Shown: in pieces, positions 1 to 7,973 of the stretch | How the letters are laid out: every line of letters starts with the position of its first letter | How positions within the stretch are numbered: position 1 is the first letter of the stretch | Assembly (NCBI GenBank): GCA_964408735.1 | Contig: CAYPAX010000052.1 | Location: forward strand, 1-31,482 | Length of the DNA: 31,482 nt | Direction of reading: 5' to 3' | Source: UBA7887 sp964408735 | Lineage (GTDB): Bacteria; Pseudomonadota; Alphaproteobacteria; UBA7887 | Made by a program: the position numbers and the translations under genes | The notes under the pieces: model-generated | What the model was told of the DNA's origin: nothing | What the model saw: the letters and a program-made list of their open reading frames with translations, nothing else | The model's database searches: none

Positions 1-84
1 GTCGTCGCCCATCAGGCGCGAGTAGCCTGCAACGTCTGCCGCCAGAATCGCCGCGAGCTTGCGTCTTACATCGCCGTCGGCCAC
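1..84 (-). CDS. Class III adenylate/guanylate cyclase, N-terminus only (runs off the window)
   Basis: The 28 codons inside the window read VADGDVRRKLAAILAADVAG and continue YSRLMGDD, ending at the window edge. This is the start of a class III nucleotide cyclase domain, which makes a cyclic nucleotide from ATP or GTP in the cytoplasm; the Asp of AADVAGYS is the first metal ligand. The start is GTG at 84 (given as V): no in-frame ATG lies upstream and a G-rich Shine-Dalgarno stretch (near 89-94) sits just before it. It closely matches the beginning of the broken cyclase at 11520-12426, so two relatives of this family lie about 12 kb apart in the same orientation. A 5-bp inverted repeat (99-103 with 116-120) lies upstream. 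Whether the rest of the gene is intact cannot be seen. Confidence 0.8.
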   Translation of the reverse strand, partial: MADGDVRRKLAAILAADVAGYSRLMGDD

Positions 85-174
85 GGCATCCCCCCATAGA
101 GTGCATTCAGATAAACACTCGTGGCGAGGATACGAGAAATTCCGGCGCTGCTCAACCTACGGCGTTCGCCGGCC

Positions 175-2568
175 CTACATCGAATAGCGGCCGTAGAGGG
201 AGAGCTGGGCGGCTTCGAACTCGATGCCTTCGCCGACGTCATCGTCTGCCATGAAGTCGAACTCGCCGGGCAGGGGCTTGGATTTCAACACCTTGCCTTC
301 GGGGCCGCGGGGCAGGGCGTTGGTGGGGCCGTATTCGGCCTCCAGCGCCGCGACTTCGGCCTCACTCAGCTTGCTGACTGCGCAAGGGGCGCCCTTGAGG
401 TGGGGCACGCCCTGCTCGGCATCGACCAGGGAAAGGTCTTCGTCCTCGGCCAGCTGGGCCTCGTTGAAATTCCAGTTGCCTGAAAGGTGATCGCCGCCCT
501 GGCGCGATTCCGGCTTCCACCAGCCGTGCGGCACGCGCACCAGCCCTTGCGGCATGCCGGAGCGGCCGTAGACGCGGCCGAGCATGGCGCCGGTGCCGGT
601 CGCGACGCGCGCCCAATCACCGTCGCTCATGTCGAGAGCGGCGACATCGGCCGGGTTGAGGAAGAACATCGGGTCCTCGGCGCGCTGGCGCAGCTCGGGC
701 ACGTGGCGGTGGCCGGAGCGGAAATATTCGTCGTCGGGCAGGCCGACGAAATGGGCGAAGGGGTACTTGTCGCTCGTTCCCAGTGCCTCGCGATAGTAGG
801 GCAGGGGGTCGAAGCCGAGATTCTCGAGCACCTCGGAATAAAACTCGACCTTGCCCGACGGCGTGGCGAAGCCCGTCTTGAGGTATTTGCGCTCGCCGTC
901 GTCTTCCGCCTGGCCCTTGTGCAGGTTGGCGGTGCGCCCGGCCGAGACCACTTCAGCCCAGCTCTTGCCGCCGGGCGCCAGACGGTAGTCGAACATCTCC
1001 TCCGCGGTGGCCCAGGGGAACTGCTCGGCAAGGCCCATGCGTTTGGCCAACTCGTGCCAGAAAGCCACGACGTTGCGGCACTCGCCGGGCGGCGCCATGG
1101 CCTGCTCGCTGATGCCGGCCTGCATGCTCGGGCGCTCGAGCCAGCTATCGCCCGGCAGCACGTAGTCGGCGATCTGCGCGGTCGGCGACAAGATGTGCTC
1201 GAAGGCGACGATGAGGTCCTGGTTCATCAGCGCGTCATAGGCGCGCTTGGTGTTGGCGAAAGCTGCCAGCGTGTTGTTCGCCATGGCGAAAAAGGCGCGT
1301 ACCGGATAGGGATCGCTCTCGGCCATGGCCTTGAAGACGGCCATGGGGTGAGCCATGTAGCAGCCGCCCACGAGGTTGGCCCAGCGAATGCCCCAGACCT
1401 TCTCTGAGGCATCGCAAAACGCACTGGTGCCGCGATAGGTGAAGGCGGGGAACTGGTCGGCGCCGAGCTGCTTTGCCTTCTGCTCCGGCGCCAGCACCTC
1501 GTGCATCTCGATTTCGGAATCCGAGCGCACGGCGGGATTGAAGCCGATGAGCTGGTCGCCGCCGCTGACGTCGAGATGGCCGCAAAGCGCCCGCAGCATG
1601 GCTTGCAGGCGGATGGCGGAGGTGCTCGAGACCTGCTGGTCCGTGACGGGTGTCCAGGGGATGCAGGCCGGGCCGCTGGTGGCATACATCCGGGCCGATT
1701 CGGCAATCAGATCCGCGTCGACGCCGGTAATCTCCGCGACCCGCTCCAGAGGATATTCGCCCGCCCGTGCCGTCAGCGCCTCGAAGCCCACGGTCCAGTC
1801 GCGCACGAATTCCTTGTCGTAAAGCTCTTCGGCGATGATGACGTTGAGCCAGCCGAGCAAGAGCGCCGCATCGGTGCCCGAGCGCAGGGGCAGCCAGAGG
1901 TCGGCGCGCTCCGCATTCTCGCTCTTGCGCGGATCGAGGACGATGAGCTTGGCGCCGTTGGCCTGAGCCAGGCGGATGGCCTTGTACTCCATGGTCCAGC
2001 TGTGGCGGCGGGGGTCGTGGCCGATCAGCACGATGCATTTGGAATTGAGAATGTCGGCGCGCGGAAACCAACCATAGACGTAGCGGTTGATGGCGGCGGT
2101 GTTGCCGGCGCAATAGGAGACTCCGCCGATCCAGTTGGGCGTGCCGATATGGTTCATGAAGCGGCGACACAAGCCATTGTCACCGAGCCCGGTGGCGCCG
2201 CTTTGCGAGACGGCGAAGGCTTCCGGCCCGTGCTCGTCGATGACTTTCTGCAGGCGTACGGCGATGTCGTCCATCGCCTCGTCCCAGCTCACGCGCTGCC
2301 ATTTGCCGCTGCCGCGCTCACCGACACGCTTGAGCGGATAGGTGATGCGGTCCGGATGCGAGAAATGCTTCGGCGCATAGGCGCCCTTCATGCACAGCAC
2401 GCCTTTGAACAGCGGGTGGTCGCGCGTGGTTATCTTGACGGCACGGCCGTCCTCGATCTTGGCTGAAACCGGGCAAAACCCGTCGCAACTCTGGCACACG
2501 ACCTGCTTGACGGTCTCTTGAGCAATTGTCTCGGATTCGCCGGATTCAGATCGCCTGTACTCGTCCAT
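175..2568 (-). CDS. Molybdopterin-dependent oxidoreductase (DMSO reductase superfamily, acetylene-hydratase/PsrA-like)
   Basis: A 797-residue catalytic subunit of the DMSO-reductase superfamily. The N-terminus carries a [4Fe-4S] motif Cys25-x2-Cys28-x3-Cys32 ... Cys59, followed by the bis-MGD binding domains; the C-terminal dinucleotide-binding domain includes a VRVPHGWW segment. Cys153 (in SYCAGN) sits where the protein ligand to Mo or W is found, suggesting a Cys-ligated metal. There is no twin-arginine signal, so it is probably cytoplasmic. ATG at 2568 is chosen over a longer TTG start at 2598; GAGGGG lies about 11 nt upstream. No iron-sulfur or membrane-anchor subunit is adjacent, which is unusual for respiratory members and fits soluble relatives such as acetylene hydratase or pyrogallol hydroxytransferase types. 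Family placement is firm; the substrate is unknown. The TIGR02444 gene lies 107 nt upstream on the same strand. Confidence 0.85.
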   Translation of the reverse strand: MDEYRRSESGESETIAQETVKQVVCQSCDGFCPVSAKIEDGRAVKITTRDHPLFKGVLCMKGAYAPKHFSHPDRITYPLKRVGERGSGKWQRVSWDEAMDDIAVRLQKVIDEHGPEAFAVSQSGATGLGDNGLCRRFMNHIGTPNWIGGVSYCAGNTAAINRYVYGWFPRADILNSKCIVLIGHDPRRHSWTMEYKAIRLAQANGAKLIVLDPRKSENAERADLWLPLRSGTDAALLLGWLNVIIAEELYDKEFVRDWTVGFEALTARAGEYPLERVAEITGVDADLIAESARMYATSGPACIPWTPVTDQQVSSTSAIRLQAMLRALCGHLDVSGGDQLIGFNPAVRSDSEIEMHEVLAPEQKAKQLGADQFPAFTYRGTSAFCDASEKVWGIRWANLVGGCYMAHPMAVFKAMAESDPYPVRAFFAMANNTLAAFANTKRAYDALMNQDLIVAFEHILSPTAQIADYVLPGDSWLERPSMQAGISEQAMAPPGECRNVVAFWHELAKRMGLAEQFPWATAEEMFDYRLAPGGKSWAEVVSAGRTANLHKGQAEDDGERKYLKTGFATPSGKVEFYSEVLENLGFDPLPYYREALGTSDKYPFAHFVGLPDDEYFRSGHRHVPELRQRAEDPMFFLNPADVAALDMSDGDWARVATGTGAMLGRVYGRSGMPQGLVRVPHGWWKPESRQGGDHLSGNWNFNEAQLAEDEDLSLVDAEQGVPHLKGAPCAVSKLSEAEVAALEAEYGPTNALPRGPEGKVLKSKPLPGEFDFMADDDVGEGIEFEAAQLSLYGRYSM

Positions 2569-2674
2569 GGTACGCTCTACCCCTCGACGTCGGCCCAATC
2601 AGGATCGGCAAACTCTATCGATTTGGTCGGCCTGCTGCCATTGGCATTTCTGCAATGCAGCTGAGCCTCGGCCG

Positions 2675-3199
2675 CTAGGCTTGGCACGTCTCCTCGACGA
2701 AGACGGCGATGCTATCTTCGCTGCGTGCGGCGCCAATGAATTCGAGATAGTTGGCGAGATTGTTGGCGACGTGTCGCCGCCGCCGGTCGACGTCGCTGAT
2801 CACGGGTTTGCGCTCCAGCGCTTCCACCAAGGCCATCTGCTCCAGGCGCTCGCTTTCAAGCTCCGCCGCCGCGACCGCGTCCCGCAACGACCGCGCGGCC
2901 TGGCCGGCGAGCGCAGGCGGCGGTTGCTTGAGGCGCTTGCGGGCGGCGCGCAATGGCACCACCACGTCGCGCTGCCAGAGCGACACGGCCTCGCTGAGGC
3001 GGGAGAAGTCGTCGCTGGCCAAAGGCCCGCGCCCGCTGGCGCCGATCCAGCAGCTGAACAGCAGCATGTTGACGTCGGCGCCGTGCTCGTCCTGCAGGCC
3101 GTGGCAGGCCGCCACCAGCGCTTCGCGCTTGTAGACGGCGAGGGAGAAATCCCAGAACGCCGTTTCCTCCCACGGTAAGGCGTCGTGCGATGCGGTCAT
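2675..3199 (-). CDS. TIGR02444 / DUF2390 family protein
   Basis: A 174-residue protein of the uncharacterised TIGR02444 family. The hallmark block sits near residues 15-58: FWDFSLAVY, then LQDEHGADVN, then LLFSCWIGASGRG. The rest is Arg- and Glu-rich and probably helical. There is no signal peptide or membrane segment. The start at 3199 (MTASHDALPW) is preferred because family members begin shortly before the FWDFSL block; the open frame continues 27 codons further upstream without family similarity. It diverges from the DUF465 gene, the two starts being about 90 nt apart, so a shared control region is likely. It may be co-transcribed with the molybdoenzyme downstream. No function is known for the family. 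Confidence 0.75.
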   Translation of the reverse strand: MTASHDALPWEETAFWDFSLAVYKREALVAACHGLQDEHGADVNMLLFSCWIGASGRGPLASDDFSRLSEAVSLWQRDVVVPLRAARKRLKQPPPALAGQAARSLRDAVAAAELESERLEQMALVEALERKPVISDVDRRRRHVANNLANYLEFIGAARSEDSIAVFVEETCQA

Positions 3200-3229
3200 G
3201 ACGGCCCCATTGTTCCCCTGCCCGAGGGC

Positions 3230-3245
3230 GTTTGCTATAGTGTCG
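3230..3245 (+). promoter_or_regulatory. Possible promoter -10 for the DUF465-purEK unit
   Basis: TATAGT at 3236-3241, inside TGCTATAGTGTCG, lies 48 nt before the DUF465 start. TTGTTC at 3210-3215 could be a -35, but the spacing is too long (20 nt). A very similar element (GGCTATACTGTCG) lies before the D-2-hydroxyacid dehydrogenase gene, which raises confidence that this is a real -10. Confidence 0.4.
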
Positions 3246-3289
3246 TCGCTTTCGCGGGCATTTGCCAGCATCAGCGCCAAGGGAGATTG

Positions 3290-3487
3290 ATGAACCAGGA
3301 TAGCTTGATCGAGCAGTTGGAGAGCCTACAGGTCGAGCATGAGGTTTTGGACCAGCAGATCGCCGAGTTGGCTGCCGGCGGTGTCTATGACGACATCCGC
3401 ATCAGCCGCTTGAAAAAACGAAAATTGGCGTTGAAGGATCACATGGGCCGTTTGCGCGATGCCCTGGTCCCCGACATAATTGCCTAG
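3290..3487 (+). CDS. DUF465 (YdcH-like) small coiled-coil protein
   Basis: A 65-residue protein fitting the DUF465 family, which is widespread in Alphaproteobacteria. It is almost entirely helical with heptad-like spacing (LIEQLESLQVEHEVLDQQIA), a central turn, and a basic LKKRKLALKDHM segment that matches the conserved family end. The start ATG at 3290 has a good ribosome site (GGGAG at 3281-3285). It stands 45 nt upstream of purE on the same strand and may be co-transcribed with it. The biochemical role of the family is not established. Confidence 0.8.
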   Translation: MNQDSLIEQLESLQVEHEVLDQQIAELAAGGVYDDIRISRLKKRKLALKDHMGRLRDALVPDIIA

Positions 3488-3532
3488 GCGCCCCCGCCAG
3501 ATTACCCGCCTGACATTCGAGGATCGGCAGAC

Positions 3533-4033
3533 ATGAGCGAATCGACGCCGCGCGTCGGCATCATCATGGGTTCCCAATCGGATTGGGAGACCATGCGGCA
3601 CGCCGCCGAAACATTGGAAAAGCTTGGCGTCGCGCATGAAAGGCGCATCGTCTCGGCCCACCGCACGCCGGATCGCCTCTATGCCTACGCCGGTGAGGCG
3701 CGTGGGCGTGGCCTGCGGGTGGTCATCGCCGGGGCCGGCGGGGCTGCGCACCTGCCCGGCATGTGTGCTGCCATGACGCCTTTGCCCGTTATCGGCGTTC
3801 CCGTGCAAAGCAAGGCGCTGAACGGCCTCGACAGTCTGTTGTCGATCGTGCAGATGCCCGCCGGCGTGCCGGTGGCGACAGTGGCGATCGGGCGCGCCGG
3901 CGCGGTCAATGCCGGGCTGTTGGCGGCGGCGGTCGTGGCGCTCGACGATGAAGCGGTAGCCGCGGCACTGGATGCCTGGCGGGTGGCACAAACCGCAGCC
4001 GTGGCCGAAGCGCCCAGCGAAGAGGCCGGCTGA
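3533..4033 (+). CDS. purE: PurE, N5-carboxyaminoimidazole ribonucleotide mutase
   Basis: A 166-residue class I PurE, which moves the carboxyl group of N5-CAIR to give CAIR in de novo purine synthesis. The signature motifs are all present: GSQSDW at 13-18, SAHRTP at 41-46 with the catalytic His43, the glycine-rich GAGGAAHLPGM at 67-77, and SIVQMPAGVPV near 104-114. The length is usual for the family and the enzyme normally acts as a cytoplasmic octamer. The stop codon is separated from the purK start by only 3 nt, so the two genes are translated from one message; PurK supplies the N5-CAIR that PurE uses. The last 20 residues are an Ala/Glu-rich tail of no recognised role. Confidence 0.97.
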   Translation: MSESTPRVGIIMGSQSDWETMRHAAETLEKLGVAHERRIVSAHRTPDRLYAYAGEARGRGLRVVIAGAGGAAHLPGMCAAMTPLPVIGVPVQSKALNGLDSLLSIVQMPAGVPVATVAIGRAGAVNAGLLAAAVVALDDEAVAAALDAWRVAQTAAVAEAPSEEAG

Positions 4034-4036
4034 GGC

Positions 4037-5116
4037 ATGTCCCAAGCTATCGCGCCCGGTGCGACGATCGGGATTCTCGGCGGCGGTCAGCTCGGCCGCA
4101 TGATCGCGCTCGCCGCCGCGCGCCTCGGCTATCGCTGTCACGTTTTCTGCCCCGAGAGGGAATCTCCGGCAAGTCAGGTTTGTGATGCGGCAACGGTTGC
4201 AGACTATGGCGACAAGGCGGCTTTGGCCCGCTTTGCCGACGACGTTGCCGTGGTGACGCTCGAGTTCGAGAATCTGCCGTTGGTGGCTGTAGAGACCCTA
4301 TCCGAACAGGTGCCCGTCCGGCCCGGCGCCAGGGCATTGGAGGTTGCCCAGGACCGTCTCGCCGAGAAGGTCTTTCTCAACAGTATCGGTGTCCTGACAA
4401 CAGGTTTTCGCCGCGCTGCGGGAGCAGGGGATGTCGCGGACGCGGTCGCCGCACTCGGCACGCCCTGTGTGCTCAAGACCAACCGCATGGGCTATGACGG
4501 CAAGGGCCAGGTGCGCATAGACGACCCATCGCAAGCAGAGGCCGCTTGGGCTGAAATGGGTGGCCCGCTCGGTATCGTCGAGGGCTTCGTCAGCTTCGAG
4601 CGCGAGATATCGGTCATCGTCGCGCGCGGCATCGACGGTTCCATGGTGCCCTATTGCGCGGTCGAGAACCGCCATGCCAACCATATTCTCGATGTCACCA
4701 TCGCGCCGGCGCCGATCAGCGATGCCGTGGCAAAGGCTGCGCGCCATTGCGCGGCCCATATTGCCGAAGCATTGGAGATCGTCGGGCTGGTGGCGGTGGA
4801 GATGTTCGTCACGCCGGCCGGCGGGGTGTTGGTCAACGAGATCGCGCCGCGGCCGCACAATTCCGGTCATTGGACAATCGATACCTGTCTAACCAGTCAG
4901 TTCGAGCAGGTCGTGCGGGCGGTCTGCGGCCTGCCCTTGGGCTCGCCGGAGCGCGTGGCGGACGCCGAAATGAAGAATTTGCTCGGCGATGCCGCCGCCG
5001 ACTGGCCTGCCATACTTGCCGATCCGGAAGCCAAGCTGCACCTTTACGGCAAGGCCGAGGCAAGGCCCGGCCGCAAGATGGGGCACGTGACCCGGCTTAG
5101 AGCACGTCGCGGCTAA
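4037..5116 (+). CDS. purK: PurK, 5-(carboxyamino)imidazole ribonucleotide synthase
   Basis: A 359-residue ATP-grasp enzyme that carboxylates AIR with bicarbonate and ATP to give N5-CAIR, the substrate of PurE. It has the N-terminal GILGGGQLGRM motif (12-22), the ATP-grasp loop and lid in the middle (LKTNRMGYDGKGQ around 146-158; VEGFVSFEREIS around 181-192), and the metal/phosphate block NEIAPRPHNSGHW at 267-279. Length and motifs are normal. The start ATG lies 3 nt after the purE stop and is served by TGAGG. Its TAA stop overlaps the stop of the convergent FkbM gene (the shared bases are CTAA at 5113-5116), leaving no intergenic terminator. Confidence 0.97.
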   Translation: MSQAIAPGATIGILGGGQLGRMIALAAARLGYRCHVFCPERESPASQVCDAATVADYGDKAALARFADDVAVVTLEFENLPLVAVETLSEQVPVRPGARALEVAQDRLAEKVFLNSIGVLTTGFRRAAGAGDVADAVAALGTPCVLKTNRMGYDGKGQVRIDDPSQAEAAWAEMGGPLGIVEGFVSFEREISVIVARGIDGSMVPYCAVENRHANHILDVTIAPAPISDAVAKAARHCAAHIAEALEIVGLVAVEMFVTPAGGVLVNEIAPRPHNSGHWTIDTCLTSQFEQVVRAVCGLPLGSPERVADAEMKNLLGDAAADWPAILADPEAKLHLYGKAEARPGRKMGHVTRLRARRG

Positions 5117-5967
5117 TCGTCGCTCTGCGTGATCTGCGCCAGGTAGCGTGCCGCCAGGTTGTCGCCGGTCTTGGCATCACGGGTCTTGAGGCAGAGATGC
5201 ACCAGGTCGCACGAATTGTAAGCTTCGTGCAGGATGATCGCCATCTTGAGCAGTTGTTCTGCTGACAGGCCGTCCAGCGCCATGAAGTCGCGCACATAGA
5301 CCGCTTCGCTCCACAGCACCTGGCTCAGCGCGCGGGCGGGGTCGTTGGCGACCAGCATGGGCTTGAAGGTGCGTCCGGCGAACCCGAGAAACAAATGGAA
5401 GACGAAGCCCTGGCGCCGCAAGGCCTGGTCAACCTCGGCGAACAGGGGCTGGTTCTCGTATAGCTGGACGAACTCGGCTTCGGTTTCCACGACCAGCGTG
5501 TCGGCCAGCACCTTGGTGGCGTTTTCGATGACCATCAGCTCGGCGCCCTGGACATCGAGCTTGAGGAGATCGGTTCCGGCCGCAGCGTCGATATCGTCGA
5601 GGCGGTGGGTATCGATGGGATCTCGAGACAGCACCTGGATCAGCTCGCCAAGGCCGCTGAACATGTTCAGCAGTGCCGCGTTGGGCTCGAGCAGCGACGA
5701 CGTCATCGGGAAATTGCACTGCCTGAAGGTCGCCGGCTTGCCGTCGGCGATGGCATAGGGGAGATAGCGCTGCGACGGCTTGGCCTCGGCGTTTAGCTTG
5801 GCGCAGCCTTCTTCGTCGGGCTCGAAGCCCATGACCTCGCACAGGCCTTGATCGACAAGGGAATTCCAGCTGTTCGTCATGCCCTCGATGGGTAGGGCGC
5901 CGACATCGACGATCTTTATCTTGGGTGCCGCCCCGTCGAGCAACTCGCGGAATTGGAATTTGGACAA
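5113..5967 (-). CDS. FkbM family methyltransferase
   Basis: A 284-residue SAM-dependent methyltransferase of the FkbM family. Visible features are the SAM-binding strand IVDVGAL (19-25), the acidic end of strand 2 in GFEPD (47-51), and the diagnostic FkbM block LLKLDVQGAELMVIENA (134-150). The C-terminal 80 residues are less familiar and probably specific to this subgroup. There is no ATG in a sensible place. TTG at 5967 gives MSKFQFRELL, 5 nt after the COQ9 stop with an AGGGT-like ribosome site; an upstream TTG at 6015 would overlap COQ9. It is likely co-transcribed with def and COQ9. The methyl acceptor is unknown; family members often modify sugars or peptidic products. Confidence 0.82.
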   Translation of the reverse strand: MSKFQFRELLDGAAPKIKIVDVGALPIEGMTNSWNSLVDQGLCEVMGFEPDEEGCAKLNAEAKPSQRYLPYAIADGKPATFRQCNFPMTSSLLEPNAALLNMFSGLGELIQVLSRDPIDTHRLDDIDAAAGTDLLKLDVQGAELMVIENATKVLADTLVVETEAEFVQLYENQPLFAEVDQALRRQGFVFHLFLGFAGRTFKPMLVANDPARALSQVLWSEAVYVRDFMALDGLSAEQLLKMAIILHEAYNSCDLVHLCLKTRDAKTGDNLAARYLAQITQSDD

Positions 5968-5971
5968 GGCT

Positions 5972-6637
5972 CTAACCCTGCCAGTCGCGTGCGGCCTTTG
6001 GGCCGCGCCGGGCAAGGGCCGCTTCGATCGGTGCCGTCAGCTTGGCCGCTAATATGCCGAGCCGGCCGCGGGCTTTCTGGATGCGCATGACGTCGCCGAT
6101 GCGGCGGTCGAGAAAAGCCCATGTCGCTTCCTGGCCGGGTGTGTCGTCGTCGAGCCAATGGAGCAGTGTCGCGCCATAGACGGCAGCGAGCAGGGCGCGC
6201 TTGGTGTAGTAGTTGAAATCGGTCGCGCTGTCGCCCGCGGCGCGCCACATGGCGTCGACCGTGCGCGCCACATCGCCCGGTAATGCCGAAGCATACGCCG
6301 GCGTCATTTGCAAGGCGAGGGCGCGGCGGATGGCCTCGCGGTGCGGTGCCGCCTGGTCGAGACGCACGCGGACGGCTGTAGCGATTCGCTGGCGGATAGG
6401 CAGAGATGCCAGGTCGCGTTCCGCCAGCGCTTCGCTCATTTGCCGATCGGCCTCGGCCAGAAAGAAGGCCAGAACATCGCGCACACCATTGGGAAAGACA
6501 CGGCGCGCCGTCTCCCGCGGCTCGCCCAGGTCGCCTGCTGCCGCCTCGACGTTCGACCATGTCCAGCCTTCGAACGGCACGCGCGCCAGGGTCGCAGCGA
6601 GAACGGCGCGTGCCAGCGGGGTCATCTCAGGCGACAT
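5972..6637 (-). CDS. COQ9 family protein (ubiquinone biosynthesis)
   Basis: A 221-residue protein of the COQ9 family, which binds lipids and supports the hydroxylation step of ubiquinone synthesis in mitochondria and Alphaproteobacteria. Seen here are a TetR-like helical N-terminus and, in the C-terminal half, the family block around YTKRALLAAVYGATLLHWL and FLDRRIGDVMRIQK. The start ATG at 6637 is preceded by GGAGG at good spacing; the frame stays open upstream to a GTG. The start lies inside the end of the deformylase gene (11-nt overlap), so translational coupling is likely. It is an order-defining gene, since bacterial COQ9 is essentially alphaproteobacterial. Confidence 0.85.
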   Translation of the reverse strand: MSPEMTPLARAVLAATLARVPFEGWTWSNVEAAAGDLGEPRETARRVFPNGVRDVLAFFLAEADRQMSEALAERDLASLPIRQRIATAVRVRLDQAAPHREAIRRALALQMTPAYASALPGDVARTVDAMWRAAGDSATDFNYYTKRALLAAVYGATLLHWLDDDTPGQEATWAFLDRRIGDVMRIQKARGRLGILAAKLTAPIEAALARRGPKAARDWQG

Positions 6638-7199
6638 CGCTTTCCTCCGGCGGCTTTGCCGCGGGGCCACGCAGAAGTGGATTGTGGCGGATTTCCGAGA
6701 CGTAATGCAGGCTGGTCAGGTCGTTCATGCGCATGGGGTAGAGGATGCCGTCCAGGTGGTCGCATTCGTGTTGCACGACCCGGGCGTGGAAGCCGGCAAC
6801 CTCACGCTCGATCGTCGCGCCGTCGAGCCCGATGCCACGATAGCGGATGCGCTCAGGCCGCGGAACCGCGCCGCGCAGGTCGGGCACCGACAGGCAGCCC
6901 TCCCAGTCCACGGCGATCTCGTCTCCCAACGGCTCGATAACCGGATTGATGAGCACGGTCGGTGGCAGGTCGGGCGCATCCTCCTCTTCCGGCTCGCGCG
7001 CCCCGGGCACCTCGAAGATCACCACGCGAAAGGGCACATGGACTTGGGGGGCGGCCAGGCCGACACCACCGGAATCGGCCAGCGTCGCGCGCATGTCCGC
7101 GACCAGGCGGGCAATCTCGGCGCTGCCTGGCGCCGCGACCTCGACGGCGCGCTGTTGTAGGATCGGGTGGCCCATGCGGGCGATCTTGAGAATAGCCAT
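6627..7199 (-). CDS. def: Peptide deformylase
   Basis: A 190-residue metallo-deformylase that removes the formyl group from the initiator methionine of new proteins. All three motifs are present: GGVGLAAPQ (44-52), WEGCLS with metal ligand Cys102, and HECDH with His144, catalytic Glu145 and His148. An acidic insert (EPEEEDAP, about 69-76) lies between motifs 1 and 2. The ATG at 7199 has no Shine-Dalgarno; a good promoter ends about 7 nt before it, so the message may be leaderless. The common fmt partner gene is not next to it, so this could be a second, stand-alone deformylase. It diverges from the monooxygenase gene at 7258. Confidence 0.95.
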   Translation of the reverse strand: MAILKIARMGHPILQQRAVEVAAPGSAEIARLVADMRATLADSGGVGLAAPQVHVPFRVVIFEVPGAREPEEEDAPDLPPTVLINPVIEPLGDEIAVDWEGCLSVPDLRGAVPRPERIRYRGIGLDGATIEREVAGFHARVVQHECDHLDGILYPMRMNDLTSLHYVSEIRHNPLLRGPAAKPPEESDVA

Positions 7200-7206
7200 G
7201 ACAGGT

Positions 7207-7235
7207 AATATGGGTGGACGAGCCGGCGCGGTCAA
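7207..7235 (-). promoter_or_regulatory. Sigma-70-type promoter of the deformylase-COQ9-FkbM unit
   Basis: On the minus strand TTGACC (7235-7230) and CATATT (7212-7207) are separated by exactly 17 nt. The predicted transcription start falls at about 7200, at or next to the ATG of def at 7199, leaving no room for a ribosome site. Confidence 0.6.
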
Positions 7236-7257
7236 AGCATGACGGAAGGGAGCGAGC

Positions 7258-7599
7258 ATGATTGCGGTAATATTCGAGTTCACGGTGCGCGAGGGACGCA
7301 AGGACGACTATTTCGCCTGGGCACAGGCACTGCGCGAGGAGGTCCATGCTGCGGACGGCTTTCTCTCGATCGAGCGCTTCGAGAGCGTGAACGCGCCCGG
7401 TAGCTTCGTGTCGCTGTCGTTTTGGCGGGACGCGGAGGCTGTGCGGGCATGGCGCGAGAATCCGCGCCACGGGGCAGCCCAGGCCGCAGGCCGCGAGGGC
7501 ATATTCGAGAGCTTCCGCCTGAAGACGGCAGAGGTCATGCGCGAAATTACGCTCGATGCCGCTGGGATGCGCGAGGAACGGGATCTGGCAGCCGGGTAA
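7258..7599 (+). CDS. Antibiotic biosynthesis monooxygenase (ABM) domain protein
   Basis: A 113-residue single-domain protein of the ABM (dimeric alpha/beta barrel) fold. The pattern is MIAVIFEFTVREGRKDDYF at the start, then a conserved GFLSIERFES strand, then SFWRDAEAVRAWR, as in heme-degrading or quinol-type monooxygenases and many housekeeping ABM proteins. The ribosome site GGAAGGGAG precedes ATG 7258. It diverges from def. The actual substrate cannot be inferred; the family name reflects a few members and is not evidence of antibiotic synthesis. A 94-nt gap with a possible promoter (TTCACA 7608-7613, GCTAAT 7629-7634) separates it from rpsU. Confidence 0.75.
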   Translation: MIAVIFEFTVREGRKDDYFAWAQALREEVHAADGFLSIERFESVNAPGSFVSLSFWRDAEAVRAWRENPRHGAAQAAGREGIFESFRLKTAEVMREITLDAAGMREERDLAAG

Positions 7600-7692
7600 G
7601 CATACGCTTCACAAGGGCGTCTGCCTGTGCTAATAGGCGCGCCTTGCCTGCCATTGGGGCCGGCTTGCCGTCTTTGCTGGAGTATTGAGCAC

Positions 7693-7893
7693 TTGCAAGT
7701 CATCGTCCGCGACAACAACGTCGACCAGGCCCTGCGCGCGCTTAAGAAGAAGATGCAGCGCGAGGGAATCTTCCGTGAGATGAAAATGCGCCGCGCCTAC
7801 GAGAAGCCCTCGGAGAAGCGGGCGAGAGAGAAGGCGGAAGCGGTCAGGCGGGCCCGCAAGCTGGCGCGCAAGCGCTCGCAGCGCGACGAATAG
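7693..7893 (+). CDS. rpsU: 30S ribosomal protein S21
   Basis: A 66-residue basic protein matching bacterial S21, a component of the small ribosomal subunit near the anti-Shine-Dalgarno region. The core QVIVRDNNVDQALRALKKKM is typical, followed by EGIFREMKMRRAYEKPSEKR and a basic tail. The start is TTG at 7693, the position where family members begin (MQVIVRDNN), with GGAG at 7679-7682 ten nt upstream; a longer frame to 7627 adds non-family residues. It is followed by a strong terminator at 7918-7959. Confidence 0.95.
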   Translation: MQVIVRDNNVDQALRALKKKMQREGIFREMKMRRAYEKPSEKRAREKAEAVRRARKLARKRSQRDE

Positions 7894-7917
7894 ACCGACA
7901 ATACGGTATGTGACCGC

Positions 7918-7959
7918 AACGGACCGTCGCCCCACCGGGCGGCGGTCCGTTGGCGTTTT
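7918..7959 (+). terminator. Rho-independent terminator after rpsU
   Basis: A 14-bp stem (7918-7931 with 7938-7951; one G-T pair) with a 6-nt loop, followed by GGCGTTTT. It ends 14 nt before the SDR start, so that gene needs readthrough or a promoter overlapping the hairpin. Confidence 0.85.
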
Positions 7960-7973
7960 CGGGGAGAGGGAAT

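Noticed and set aside
487..2466. Long plus-strand frames across the molybdoenzyme gene
   Set aside because: Antisense shadows caused by high GC at third positions; the minus-strand frame has all the motifs.
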